DNA from: Granulosicoccus sp964594905
GTDB lineage: Bacteria; Pseudomonadota; Gammaproteobacteria; Granulosicoccales; Granulosicoccaceae
Assembly: GCA_964594905.1 (NCBI GenBank)
Contig: CAZQOI010000004.1
Location: 19,106 to 83,105, forward strand
Length of the DNA: 64,000 nt
Reading direction: 5' to 3'
Of this stretch, positions 9,620-19,700 are shown in pieces. Within the stretch, counting starts at the first letter, position 1, and the number at the start of each line of letters is the position of its first letter. The position numbers were made by a program, and so were the translations under genes. Under the pieces are notes generated by a model that ran no database searches, was not told the DNA's origin, and saw only the letters and a program-made list of their open reading frames with translations.

Positions 9620-11235
9620 GTACCGAGCTCAATGACACGCTACTGGAAGTTCGTGACCTCAGTGTGTCCTTTGGTCGCGGGAAAAGCGAAGTTAAAGCGG
9701 TCAAGAACGTATCGCTAACAATAAAACGCGGTGAAACTGTCGCCCTGGTTGGCGAAAGCGGCTCAGGTAAGTCAGTGACGGCATTGTCGATCATCCAACT
9801 ATTACCTTATCCGTTTGCTCACCATCCTTCGGGGAGTATTAACTACGAGGGTCAGGAATTACTCGGCGCAGGCCCATCAATACTGCGTGCAGTGCGTGGC
9901 AATGATATCAGCGTGATTTTTCAGGAACCTATGACATCCCTGAACCCACTGCACTCAATAGAAAAACAATTGGCCGAGTCTTTAAAGCTGCACACAACAT
10001 TGAAAGGTGATGCTGCGCGCGCCAGGATACTCGAATTACTTGATCTCGTCGGTATTCGTAATGCCGAATCACGATTAAACGCGTATCCACATGAGCTCTC
10101 TGGTGGTCAACGTCAAAGAGTAATGATTGCGATGGCGCTAGCAAACGAACCTGATCTGCTTATCGCAGACGAGCCGACAACAGCGCTGGATGTCACCATT
10201 CAGGCACAGATTCTCGAATTGCTACAGGAATTACAATCACGCCTTGGTATGGCGCTGTTACTGATTACACATGATCTAGGTATCGTAAAAAAAATGGCTG
10301 ACCACATCCATGTAATGACTAACGGTGAAGTGGTTGAGCATAACAACGCAACATCCCTTTTTAACAATCCGCAGCATGAATATACTCGTCATCTTCTAAG
10401 CTCAGAACCGGGTGAATTTTCACCACGCATCTTAAATAATTTGCCAACTGTTATAGAAGGGCGTGACATTAATGTGCGTTTCCCGATCAAGGGCGGGCTC
10501 TTTGGTCGGGTTAAAAGTTATGTACATGCCTGCAACGGTATCAATGTGTCGGTCAAGGCGGGTCGTACTGTGGGGGTTGTTGGCGAATCCGGATCCGGCA
10601 AGACAACACTCGGACTGGCTTTGTTGAAGCTGATACCAAGTGAGGGTGAAATCATCTTCAATGGCAAACCAATTCACCAACGAAAAAACTCAGAACTTCG
10701 TGAATTAAGACAGCATATGCAGATCGTTTTTCAAGATCCCTTCGGTAGTCTGAGTCCGCGCATGACAGTGCTGGACATCATCGAAGAGGGCTTGAAGGTA
10801 CATCAGAGCGAGCTATCTGCTGAAGAACGCGAAGCAATCGTCGTTCAGTCACTAATTGAAGTCGATCTACCCACCACTATTTTGCATCGCTTTCCCCACG
10901 AATTTTCTGGTGGGCAACGACAAAGAATAGCAATTGCTCGGGCGATGGTACTTAAACCTGAACTCGTTGTGCTGGATGAACCAACCTCAGCGCTGGATAT
11001 GTCAGTGCAATCTCAAATTGTGGATTTATTACTTGCATTGCAGGAGCGTCATCAATTGGCTTATTTGTTTATCAGCCACGACCTCAAGGTCATTCGCGCG
11101 CTCAGCGATGAGATCATGGTTATGCAACAAGGCAAAATTATTGAATACGGTGATGCAACCCAAGTGCTGGAAGCGCCCAAGGAACCCTACACGCAAAACC
11201 TGATGGCAGCAGCTTTTGACTTCACTGGCCGATAA
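9616..11235 (+). CDS. yejF: YejF double ATP-binding subunit of peptide importer
   Basis: The protein has 539 residues and two complete ABC domains in tandem. Each has Walker A GESGSGK(S/T), a Q-loop, signature SGGQRQR and Walker B ending in ADEPT or LDEPT. The first domain spans about residues 8-260 and the second about 285-530. One polypeptide thus supplies both ATPase sites, as in enterobacterial YejF. It overlaps yejE by 4 bases (ATGA). The operon ends here, 33 bases before the convergent zinc-ribbon gene, with no hairpin terminator visible. Confidence 0.95.
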   Translation: MSTELNDTLLEVRDLSVSFGRGKSEVKAVKNVSLTIKRGETVALVGESGSGKSVTALSIIQLLPYPFAHHPSGSINYEGQELLGAGPSILRAVRGNDISVIFQEPMTSLNPLHSIEKQLAESLKLHTTLKGDAARARILELLDLVGIRNAESRLNAYPHELSGGQRQRVMIAMALANEPDLLIADEPTTALDVTIQAQILELLQELQSRLGMALLLITHDLGIVKKMADHIHVMTNGEVVEHNNATSLFNNPQHEYTRHLLSSEPGEFSPRILNNLPTVIEGRDINVRFPIKGGLFGRVKSYVHACNGINVSVKAGRTVGVVGESGSGKTTLGLALLKLIPSEGEIIFNGKPIHQRKNSELRELRQHMQIVFQDPFGSLSPRMTVLDIIEEGLKVHQSELSAEEREAIVVQSLIEVDLPTTILHRFPHEFSGGQRQRIAIARAMVLKPELVVLDEPTSALDMSVQSQIVDLLLALQERHQLAYLFISHDLKVIRALSDEIMVMQQGKIIEYGDATQVLEAPKEPYTQNLMAAAFDFTGR

Positions 11236-11268
11236 TCATCTAGTTCGCAAATACAGCTTGATAAACAA

Positions 11269-12714
11269 TTAGAACTGCAATTCAGGGGGCAAGGTTGGGA
11301 AGTTAATTGTCCTGGGACTACCATCAAGCGGCACATCAGGCCAACGCGATGGGCTGACCTCGCGGCGCCAATCGATATTGATACGCTCTCGAATACCATC
11401 GCTAAAGCCTGAGCCATAGGTGGCACTGACATTTCGATACTCACTAGCAACAAACAACAACGCACTGACACCGATCAGTCCAGCCATCACAGCCATTGCA
11501 ATCTTGGCAATACTGTAAGGACGCTCACCACGTACCTTGCCGGTGCGACCATTAACTACAAAACGATAAGTCCTGTCCCGAAATTTAAAGCCCGCTGTCC
11601 AGAGCGGCAACAGGACATGCTTGAACGTTGTATCGCTGTGGTTAGTTTTTAGCGACGTTATTCGTTGCTTATCACCACCAATAGCATGACGAACATCTTT
11701 TCTGATGATCGTATCCATCGTGCTCTGAGCAATGTTGAACCCTTCATCTATATTGACTTGATAGACCTCACTTGAGAATCCAGCGAGATACTCTTCCGTG
11801 TAAGGTTCCAGATTCTCAAGATCCCAAGGTGACAGCCAGTCGGTGATTTTGCGTGGCAGGGTTCGGGTTGCACCAACCAACACATCATCAAAATGCCTTG
11901 AGGTACGACCATTTACCCGGCGCCAGCGAATTTTAGGTACCTGTCGAGTGCGCCTTACCCGTTTGCCGTTGATTGTCGTCGTATAGCGCTGCGTAACGTA
12001 ATACACATCACCGCGCTCACCTCGATAAGCTGTTGCGGTGTCACTGTCGTAGGTCCAGTAAGGGATGTAGACACCATTAAGCGGGGTATCGCTTCGTGCG
12101 TACTTCTTCAATTCATTTGGTGCAAACCAACGCTTCTTCAGCCACCGCTGGTAGGACTCGCGCGCATCTTCAGCAGTCACAGAGAAAGGTAATAAACCTT
12201 TAGGTTTTATTGGCTTGGCGGCACTTGTTTCTGTGACAACGTTGGTGCTACAGAATGGACACTCACCGGCATGTATATGTGCATCAAGGGCAAACTGGGC
12301 AGCGCAGTTCGGGCAATTAATAACCTGGCTTTCCGGTGACACAGCACCCGAGGTTTGCAATCGTCTAAGAGCGGCATGCAGGCTCAGCTCTTCAATGCGC
12401 CCCAGATTTCGATCGATTTGATTGGCATGCCCGCAATACTCACATTCGAGTGATCGAGTACCGATAGCATAGTTAAGTATCGCGCCACACTGAGCACAGG
12501 GAAATCTTTTTTCTGTTAGCGCTCGGGTTGTTGCCTCACCAATCTCTAGCGCACGAGACGGTGATTCAGGCCATTGATATTTTTCAGTAGCTGGTGACTC
12601 AAACTCTGCTTGATCAATGCGCTGCTGTAAACGGTCCTGCAAACGCTGGTGCAAACCAGACGTACTGGAGCCATCAGATGCCCCGGTACTCGCTGTAGAC
12701 CGACGATTGTTCAC
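11269..12714 (-). CDS. zinc-ribbon membrane protein (YdjG-like), last gene of TelA/SPFH cluster
   Basis: A 481-residue protein with two N-terminal zinc ribbons (CAQCG...CEYCG, about residues 73-95, and CPNCA...CPFC, about 128-152) is followed by a long basic beta-rich middle region. One transmembrane helix near the C-terminus (about 410-430) precedes a short external tail. Proteins of this form, often mis-named helicase or primosomal protein, occur beside SPFH-domain YdjI proteins; Bacillus subtilis ydjGHI is the known example. Biochemical function is unknown; recruitment of a cytoplasmic complex to the membrane is an inference. The start is GTG at 12714 with no clear ribosome-binding site, 71 bases after the SPFH stop in the same direction. 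Confidence 0.75.
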   Translation of the reverse strand: MNNRRSTASTGASDGSSTSGLHQRLQDRLQQRIDQAEFESPATEKYQWPESPSRALEIGEATTRALTEKRFPCAQCGAILNYAIGTRSLECEYCGHANQIDRNLGRIEELSLHAALRRLQTSGAVSPESQVINCPNCAAQFALDAHIHAGECPFCSTNVVTETSAAKPIKPKGLLPFSVTAEDARESYQRWLKKRWFAPNELKKYARSDTPLNGVYIPYWTYDSDTATAYRGERGDVYYVTQRYTTTINGKRVRRTRQVPKIRWRRVNGRTSRHFDDVLVGATRTLPRKITDWLSPWDLENLEPYTEEYLAGFSSEVYQVNIDEGFNIAQSTMDTIIRKDVRHAIGGDKQRITSLKTNHSDTTFKHVLLPLWTAGFKFRDRTYRFVVNGRTGKVRGERPYSIAKIAMAVMAGLIGVSALLFVASEYRNVSATYGSGFSDGIRERINIDWRREVSPSRWPDVPLDGSPRTINFPTLPPELQF

Positions 12715-12785
12715 GTGTGTATACCGTGTTATTCAATTTACGGCGGGCATTCACAAGGAATACCCGCATAACGAATTTAGGTTGA

Positions 12786-13886
12786 TCAGCTTGCCGGGAT
12801 CGGCGGCGGTGTTTGATTTCCTGATGACAGGACAGATCGCAATTCAACAACGTCACTTGCGGGAGACCATTCGCTCATATCGGCCGACCATACAAGTGTG
12901 TCATTGCTAAGGGCGCCACTACTGACTTGCTGTCGAAGCGCATCAATCGTATAGGGTCCTTTTGCTTCTCCGTTAACCGCAATATGAAAACGGGTGGCGC
13001 TCGTTGGCAAAGGAGGTGGTGAGCTATCGCCACGCCCTACACTGTCACTCATACGATTTGCCATCGCAAGACCAACACCCATACCAATGCCATCGGACGC
13101 ACCACCACCAGGATTAGCAGCCGCCGCTTCCATTGCGCTACCGGTTTGGTATTGCAGATACCGATCAAGATTACCAGTCATACCCATACTGGTTCGCTTG
13201 TCGAGTGCTTCTGATACCGCTGGTGGTAAGGAAATGTTTTCCACGAGTATTCGTGTCAGCTCCAGACCATACTCACCAAATTCTGGCGCTATTCTTTTTG
13301 TAAGAAAGTCGCCCAGCTGATCGTAGTTCGCAGCCATGTCGAGGACTGGAATATCTGAACCACCGATGATCGTTGCAAATCGAGATGTGATCAGGTTGCG
13401 CAGCTGACTACTGATCTCTTCAGTGGTAAAGACTCCTTCGGTGCCGACAATTTCTCGAATGAACTTCAGAGAATCGGTAATGCGAACACCATAAGTGCCA
13501 AAAGCTCTAATTCGAAGGCCACCAAACTCACTGTCACGTAGCATCAGCGGTTGTTTGGTACCCCATTTGAGATCAGTAAAGCGTCGCGCATTGCAAAAAT
13601 ACACTTCAGCCTTGAACGGACTTTCGAAACCGTGATGCCAGTTTTGCAGCGTTGTTAGAACAGGTAAGTTCTTGGTTTCAAGCTCATAGGTACCCGGACC
13701 AAGCACATCAGCGACTTCACCCTCGTTAACAAAGACCGCAAACTGCGACTCACGAACAATCAGTTTGGCGCCATATTTGATCTCGTTTCCATAGCGCTCG
13801 AATCGATACACCATCGTATTACTGGAATCATCAGTCCACTCGATGATATCGATAAATTCATGAAACAAACGACTGAAAAGACCCAT
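12786..13886 (-). CDS. SPFH-domain protein with C-terminal GYF_2 domain (YdjI-like)
   Basis: The protein has 366 residues. The N-terminal two thirds match the SPFH/stomatin-like YdjI family, sometimes annotated as virion core protein-like. A Gly-rich linker with Met and Ala follows. The C-terminal 55 residues form a GYF_2 domain (NGEAKGPYTIDALRQQV...LVWSADMSEWSP), a predicted proline-peptide-binding module found in many bacterial membrane-associated proteins. ATG 13886 is preferred: GGAG lies 11 bases upstream inside the telA tail, whereas extending to 13922 would overlap telA by 32 bases. SPFH proteins assemble into membrane-associated rings or microdomains; the specific role here is unknown. 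Confidence 0.85.
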   Translation of the reverse strand: MGLFSRLFHEFIDIIEWTDDSSNTMVYRFERYGNEIKYGAKLIVRESQFAVFVNEGEVADVLGPGTYELETKNLPVLTTLQNWHHGFESPFKAEVYFCNARRFTDLKWGTKQPLMLRDSEFGGLRIRAFGTYGVRITDSLKFIREIVGTEGVFTTEEISSQLRNLITSRFATIIGGSDIPVLDMAANYDQLGDFLTKRIAPEFGEYGLELTRILVENISLPPAVSEALDKRTSMGMTGNLDRYLQYQTGSAMEAAAANPGGGASDGIGMGVGLAMANRMSDSVGRGDSSPPPLPTSATRFHIAVNGEAKGPYTIDALRQQVSSGALSNDTLVWSADMSEWSPASDVVELRSVLSSGNQTPPPIPAS

Positions 13887-13890
13887 GTGT

Positions 13891-15060
13891 TTAAGCTCCA
13901 GACGTTGACATGTTACTGGCACGTGCGGAAGCTGCCTTCAATGTTTCTTTCAGCTCTTCTTCCATATGCTCGAGTTGCTTCTCGGCCTCGACGCGACGAC
14001 GTTTGCCTTCATCCGCTATTTGCAGACTCTCCTCTACCGTTGCTATCAAGTTTTCATTAGCACGGCGAACAGCATTGACATCGAAAACGCCACGCTCTAG
14101 TTCCTCACGCACAGTACGATTGGCGGTGCGGAGATTTTCGGCATTTTTCTCAAGCAGTTCATTGGTCAGATCACTTGCAGCCTTAACGCTTTTGGCCGCC
14201 TCCGCTGAACGGAAAATTGTCACAGCCTGCGCGAGCTGCTGACGCCAAAGTGGCACTGTATTGACCAGTGTTGAATTGATCTTGTTTACCAGCCCTTTGT
14301 CGTTTTCCTGAATTAATCGGATGCTAGGTAAACCTTGCATGGCGACTTGACGTGTGAGTCTGAGATCGTGGACACGACGCTCGAGATCATCACGCCCAGC
14401 GCGTAAATCGCGAAGTTCTTGAGCGTGCAGAACTTCATCGGTTGTGCTTGCTTCCGTTTCAGCTTTCGGGATCATTTCTTCGTCGATGTACTTAAGTTTT
14501 TGTTCACCGGCAACGATGTAGACCTCAAGATTATGAAAGTAATCAAGATTGGCACTGTAAAGCTTATCAAGACCTTTGATATCACGTAGAAGCTGCGTCT
14601 TGTGCCCCTCGAGATCATCTGTGATTGTGTCAACCTGGCGACGTACACCTTCATACTGTTGGATAAATTTTGCGACCGGTGTCAGACCACCAAACAGCTT
14701 GCGAAACAAGCGGGTCAAAAACCCTGGGCGTTTGTTCGGATCAAAGTCCTCAACCTCGAAACCTCGGAGCGCTGTCACCATGTTGTTCAGTGAGCTTCCG
14801 GCGGCACCAAGATCTTTGTTACGCACACCTTCGAGCATATTGTCAGAGATAGTGGTTAGCTCTTGCTGCGCCTTGCTACCAAAGAAAATGATCGAATTGC
14901 TATCTGAAAGATTTATCTCTTCCATGAGCTTGTTGATACGAGCTTTTTCTGATGGATCTACTTGCTCATACGGTACAAGGTCGTGTTTGAGATCGGGCAA
15001 CAGTTCAGTTCCTGGCAATAAATCCACATCGGTCGCAACTTTTGTCGTTGTTTCGCTCAT
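13891..15060 (-). CDS. telA: TelA-family toxic anion resistance protein
   Basis: This 389-residue, mainly helical cytoplasmic protein is typical of TelA (KlaA/YceH) in length. Its N-terminal acidic tail, central EFDPNKRPGFL-type loop and long coiled-coil helices to the C-terminus (EEELKETLKAASARAS) match the family. It was named for plasmid-borne tellurite resistance, but its molecular function is unresolved; links to cell-envelope stress are known. AAGGAG is 7 bases before ATG 15060. It lies between xpaC (37 bases upstream) and the SPFH gene (4 bases downstream), so the three proteins are probably made together and may act as one membrane-associated complex. Confidence 0.9.
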   Translation of the reverse strand: MSETTTKVATDVDLLPGTELLPDLKHDLVPYEQVDPSEKARINKLMEEINLSDSNSIIFFGSKAQQELTTISDNMLEGVRNKDLGAAGSSLNNMVTALRGFEVEDFDPNKRPGFLTRLFRKLFGGLTPVAKFIQQYEGVRRQVDTITDDLEGHKTQLLRDIKGLDKLYSANLDYFHNLEVYIVAGEQKLKYIDEEMIPKAETEASTTDEVLHAQELRDLRAGRDDLERRVHDLRLTRQVAMQGLPSIRLIQENDKGLVNKINSTLVNTVPLWRQQLAQAVTIFRSAEAAKSVKAASDLTNELLEKNAENLRTANRTVREELERGVFDVNAVRRANENLIATVEESLQIADEGKRRRVEAEKQLEHMEEELKETLKAASARASNMSTSGA

Positions 15061-15097
15061 ACGGGTCTCCTTGAATTATCTTTCGAAAAGAACGTGC

Positions 15098-15946
15098 TCA
15101 TGTCACGCCTTCTTTTTCAATCTGTAGTTGCAGCACTTCAATATTGACGTCGAGATCAGATAGATTGTTTTCTCGAAGTTTCGCTTGTTGCTCCGCAATA
15201 ACAGTTTCGATTGTGGTTAGCACGCGTCGGAAATTGTCTTCCAACTCATGTGTGCCACCGTCTTTATGTGTTCGCGCATAACCTTCGGTAACCTGTTGCG
15301 CGCCGTCGAGATATACCTTTAAGAATTTTCTCGCTCTACGCGCATCAACCGGATCCTCTTCAATAGTTGTAAGAATGGATCGCGCCTCCTTGACGATGCG
15401 ACGCAGACGATCCCTGAACTCTCTATTGTTGATATCTTTGCTGGCGTTTTCGATCCTGGCTATTCGTCCCTCAGCTTCGTCCAAAAGATCGACAAGTTCT
15501 TCTGTCGTAATACCAACCGCCGCTATATCGGGGCTTTTGGAAGCTGAGTCGAAATCATAATAGAGATAGCAACCAAGCAGCACCGCTACGCTGAACAAGA
15601 TACTATCAAACAAGGTGTTCTTGTCGGGTATGCCGATCCAGGCGAGGACGAACATACCAAGCGCCAGAATCACAGCGCCAACAAAACGATAACGCACAGT
15701 GCTGGCGCGACGTCTCAGGTTTCGCCGCTTGGCTTCATTGTCAAGGCTTATACCTTTGCGAATCAGGGTCGCCGCGAGCATTGCCGAGGCAAATCCGACA
15801 ACTCGAGCCAAGGCAACAATAGTGTGCCCATCGAAAAGCGCGCTGAAAATAGCCGGCAGCAATGGCAAGGGCAGAATGTACAGCAGCAAGCCTCGCCATA
15901 ACACTGGCTTCTTCGCTTCGGGATCATATCGCGTGACAGCAGCCAT
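15098..15946 (-). CDS. xpaC: XpaC-family membrane protein (5-bromo-4-chloroindolyl phosphate hydrolysis protein family)
   Basis: The protein has 282 residues: four hydrophobic segments in the N-terminal half (about 18-37, 46-66, 88-106 and 111-131), then a cytoplasmic helical coiled-coil domain (EELVDLLDEAEGRIARIENA onward). XpaC and TelA are neighbours in many bacteria. The enzyme-like name comes from an old indicator phenotype and no catalytic motif is visible. A scaffold or partner role for TelA at the membrane is inference. ATG 15946 lies 2 bases after the stop of a 28-codon reading frame, so its translation may be coupled to that leader. Confidence 0.85.
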   Translation of the reverse strand: MAAVTRYDPEAKKPVLWRGLLLYILPLPLLPAIFSALFDGHTIVALARVVGFASAMLAATLIRKGISLDNEAKRRNLRRRASTVRYRFVGAVILALGMFVLAWIGIPDKNTLFDSILFSVAVLLGCYLYYDFDSASKSPDIAAVGITTEELVDLLDEAEGRIARIENASKDINNREFRDRLRRIVKEARSILTTIEEDPVDARRARKFLKVYLDGAQQVTEGYARTHKDGGTHELEDNFRRVLTTIETVIAEQQAKLRENNLSDLDVNIEVLQLQIEKEGVT

Positions 15947-15948
15947 GA

Positions 15949-16035
15949 TTATCCGAAAAAAGCCTGACAGGACAACAGGCCGACTGTTGCCAGAAGAATG
16001 AAAAACCCAATAAATCTTTGTATTAGTTTGGGCAT
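15949..16035 (-). CDS. small hydrophobic peptide, 28 residues, upstream of xpaC
   Basis: A short frame starts at ATG 16035 with GGAA about 12 bases upstream and ends in TAA 2 bases before the xpaC ATG. The predicted peptide starts MPKLIQRF, continues with about 15 hydrophobic residues and ends LLSCQAFFG. It resembles a minimal lipoprotein signal or single-span membrane peptide. The position between tpm and xpaC, the good start and the near-perfect coupling to xpaC support a real leader or small membrane protein. There is no homology evidence, so it could still be chance. Confidence 0.45.
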   Translation of the reverse strand: MPKLIQRFIGFFILLATVGLLSCQAFFG

Positions 16036-16060
16036 TGCTATTGGTTCCAAGCGCTATACA

Positions 16061-16729
16061 TTACAAACGATGTAGCCGGTAGACACGCTCTTCAAGTGTA
16101 TCCAGACCTCGTTCTGCGAGATTTCCGACGCGTTTGGGACCACTGTAAGCGCCAAGCTCCCGAATGTCGAAATTCTTATTGAAAAGCTTTGTGACCATTA
16201 AATCAGGTACCGCAAAGGGCGGACCGCTCATTTTTGTCACATCATAGTCAATTGTCAGTAAAAGACTGATGACGCCTGGAGACAGGATTGCCGCCAGATG
16301 CTCAGCATATCGCGGTCGCAGATCATCGTTCATGGCGATCAGAGACGCACGATCATAAACTGCGACGCAGTTACGGCAGTGCTCTTTACTCAGCTCGAAG
16401 AGATCACCAACCAAAAGCTTGATTCCGTCAGCCTCGTTTAGACCAGTGAACACCTCGAACGGGCCTTCCGTAGCACGCTCATATTCAAGGCTGTTCTCGT
16501 TGAAAAAATCCTCGATCGCCTTTTGGCTTAGTTCGACACCAAGGACTTTATGACCCTGTTGGTGCAGCCAAAGCATATCCAGGGACTTGCCACACAAGGG
16601 GACAAAAACCTCGGCGCCATCGGCGATGTCGATTTCAGGCCACCATTGTTGCAGACGCTTGTTGGCGCTCGACTGATGAAAGCCGATGCTCTCCTTCGCC
16701 CACTTGTCATGCCAGTAATCTGCTTCCAA
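16061..16729 (-). CDS. tpm: thiopurine S-methyltransferase family protein (TPMT, bacterial type)
   Basis: This 222-residue class I SAM-dependent methyltransferase begins with the family hallmark MEADYWHDKW and has the AdoMet-binding segment FVPLCGKSLDMLWL about residues 41-54. An acidic residue in the GVELSQ motif and the CVAVYDRASLIAM region also match. Bacterial TPMTs methylate selenium, tellurium and sulfur compounds and were found through tellurite resistance in Pseudomonas. The best start is TTG at 16729, placed directly after the TAG stop of the AddA-like gene with no spacer, so it is probably translated by ribosomes finishing addA. It lies directly upstream of the xpaC-telA cluster. 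Confidence 0.9.
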   Translation of the reverse strand: MEADYWHDKWAKESIGFHQSSANKRLQQWWPEIDIADGAEVFVPLCGKSLDMLWLHQQGHKVLGVELSQKAIEDFFNENSLEYERATEGPFEVFTGLNEADGIKLLVGDLFELSKEHCRNCVAVYDRASLIAMNDDLRPRYAEHLAAILSPGVISLLLTIDYDVTKMSGPPFAVPDLMVTKLFNKNFDIRELGAYSGPKRVGNLAERGLDTLEERVYRLHRL

Positions 16730-19700
16730 CTAGCCGTTTTCCTGTTCAGCCGGTGCCCACTCCCGCCATCCCTTCAACAATGGGAAGTACAGGCCTACGC
16801 GAACCGGACGATTGTCGATACGACGAATAATATCAGCATAGCGATCCAACTGATCCCGATACCGCTCCTCCTCCTGGTCCAAAAAGGCATCCACTTGCCC
16901 ACCTCGGTGATCCCCTGTTTTGAAATCAACGATCCAGCGCGTCCCATCCTCGTCGACAAAGGTCCGATCAATTATCACCTTTTGAACACCCACATTCGCG
17001 GCTGCGGTTATCGCCCACTCCGAGCGGGCCTCCTTGTGGGTGTCCAGTATCCACTGTCCCCGCGGATCGCCAAGCGTATTTTCGATACCAAGCATCACTT
17101 TGGCCTTAGCCTCTCCAAGCTCGGCGTTTGGGACACCCATATTCCTCAGTTGCAGCTCGATAACTGGCTCTGAACTCACGGCCCCTGAATTTGTGGTTGT
17201 CCCAAACGTCAAACGCTGCAATTGCAGATGCAAGACAGTTCCAATATCTCTTGCGGTGCTGCCGGCCCACAAAAATTCGACCGGACCAGGATCATCCTCA
17301 GTATTACTTTGCTCCTCAGGCCAATTGAAATGAGGTAGCTCCGGCATTTGCCAGTCCACGGCCACGCGTTTGAGCGGCGGAGGTGGAATTTCTGGCTCAC
17401 CCGGTTTGTGGGTGTCTATGAAGAGATCCTCTGTTGTTGGGTCAGCATCGAGATTGTGGGTGTCTAGAATTTCCGCGCAAAGGGGTTCTGCCAGGTGCCA
17501 GATTGGACTCAGTAGGGATCCCTTTGAGGGTGTCCTTAAATCGCCGCTGGCGAGGGTTTTGGCAGGGGTGATCAGGTGCAGCTGGGACTTCGCACGGGTG
17601 CAGGCGACATAAAGGAGTCGGCGTTTTTCTTGTTCTTCAGCGCGAGCCCGGGCGTCTCGAACGATCCGGTTCAGGCGACCACGTCGGCCAATTGGGAGGC
17701 CGGGCTCTTCGAATGGCGCCAGTAACAAGCGTGCTTGACCGTCGACCGTACATTCGTGCCAATTCAGTAGACGCGTACTATCAACTCGAGGTTGTCGATC
17801 GAGGGCAGGCAAGATAACTGTGTCGAACTCAAGTCCCTTGGCCTTGTGTAAAGTCATGATCTGTATCTGGCAATCGATATCTTCGGCAGGGTTTGCAAAG
17901 AGTTTGTCCATCGCCGCCCACAGCTCACTTTGCTGCCAGAGACGTCCGTCTGCTTCAAGTGCACGCAGCATCGCCAAACACCGTTCAGCCGCATCAAGAT
18001 CAACCGTATCCTGACAAGCAGCAGGGCCGCCGAGCTTTAGCCAGGTCGACTCCACCCACGGCATCAGAGCAGCACGGGGGGCGCGCTTGACGGCAGGTTC
18101 CATCACGGACATGAACCGCTCAACCCGCTGTTGCCCATCAGTGCTCATCAGCTTGATACGCTCACTATCCCGCAAGGCTTGGATAACCGATACGTCACGT
18201 TCAAGATCGTGCATCAACACTTGCATGTCCTTGAGTAACAAGCCGGTTCCGGGTGCTCGAAGCAATGACAACCAATGCAGGCGATCATGTGGAAAGCGTA
18301 ATGCCAACACAAGCGACAAAAGATCACGAACAACAAGCTTCTCACCAACGAGATCCATGTCGATTGATTGATACTTCAAAGAGCGCGACTGGAGAGATGT
18401 GAATATCTCTGCAGCATGTGATTTGGATCGAACCAGTATGGCGACCCGATGGCTACGATCACTTGCGATAGCACGCGCAGCAATATCAGCGACCAGATTG
18501 GCTTCACTATCGCGACTGGCATTACAAAAAGGATGAATCGTGACACTGCCGGGGTTATTCAGATGTGCATTAGATGATGAATACGGCACCGCACCAGTCT
18601 CGCTATTCCATTGCTGAGGAAATACATCCGAAAAAGTCTCATTAACCCACGCGACAACATCGGGCGCTGCGCGAAAGTTCACTGACAATACAAGCGGCTC
18701 GAGCTGAACTGATCCAAGGCCATGTTGCTTGGCGTCGAAGAACAACGCGACATCCGCATCGCGAAAACGATAGATAGATTGCATCGGATCACCAACGGCG
18801 AAGAAGGTCCGTCCGTCATCGGGAGACCATTCAGCAACCAGCTTTTGGAAAAGTCCAAATTGGGATCGTGAGGTGTCCTGAAACTCATCGATCAGTACAT
18901 GCTTGAGTACCAGATCCATTGACAATGCAAGGTCTGTCGGTTGATCTTCAGTGCCTAACGCTCGAATGGCTCGCGCGCCCATCTCCGTAAAGTCAATTGC
19001 GCGTTTCTCAGCAAACATCAGTTGCAGTTCCACAAGCAAGGATGGCATCTGCGCCATCAGTGCCGACAGCAGTTCCCATTGTTCAGGTTTATAGTGAGGT
19101 TCAGGTAAACTTTTTACCTCAAGCAATGCTTCATGAAACTCAGGATGATCGCCAAGCGACTCCAACAGTTCCGTCATACCAGATTTGTGTTGAGTAAGTT
19201 CGGCCGCCGTAACACCTAATTTCTTGGCATCTGCAGGTGCCGGAAAGCCTATCCTCTTGTCGACCTTTTTACGCCAGGTTTTGCTTGTTGTCAGGAGTGC
19301 TTCAGCAACACTTTGCCACAAGGCAAGATCATCAACGTCTGCACGTGGTAATTCATGCATATCACGCCAAAGCTGAAGCTCGTATTTAAGTTCGCTAACA
19401 TCACCTTCGTTAATCGTCACCAACAAATCGAAAGCCATCCGTAAACGCGATGGTAAAGTATTCAACTGAACTGGCAGATGCATGCAAAGCACATCAAGGC
19501 GAGACTCAATCAAATCACCTAGCATGCTTTCGAGTTTTTCTCGCATGAGCTCAGGCTGATCGAGAAAGTCGTACACATGAACTTTCCACTGCTCTCGCGT
19601 AACCAACAAATTGGCCAGCAATTGTCGTGCAAGCTCAAGACGATTACCAAGATGCAGCAGAACATCTTTTAACTCATCTATATTATTTTCTATGAAACGC

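Noticed and set aside
5612..11235. yejABEF as a bacteriocin immunity or production locus
   Set aside because: The operon is a standard housekeeping peptide importer; microcin C entry is incidental, and no bacteriocin genes are nearby.
13891..15060. telA as proof of tellurite resistance
   Set aside because: TelA homologues are widespread and mostly not shown to act on tellurite, so the name alone is not evidence of the phenotype.
14576..15127. 183-codon open frame antisense to telA
   Set aside because: It is inside a well-supported gene on the opposite strand, with low-complexity Ser/Arg composition and no ribosome-binding site.
16550..17173. 207-codon open frame across the tpm/addA junction, plus strand
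   Set aside because: It spans two confident minus-strand genes and shows no domain or start signal.
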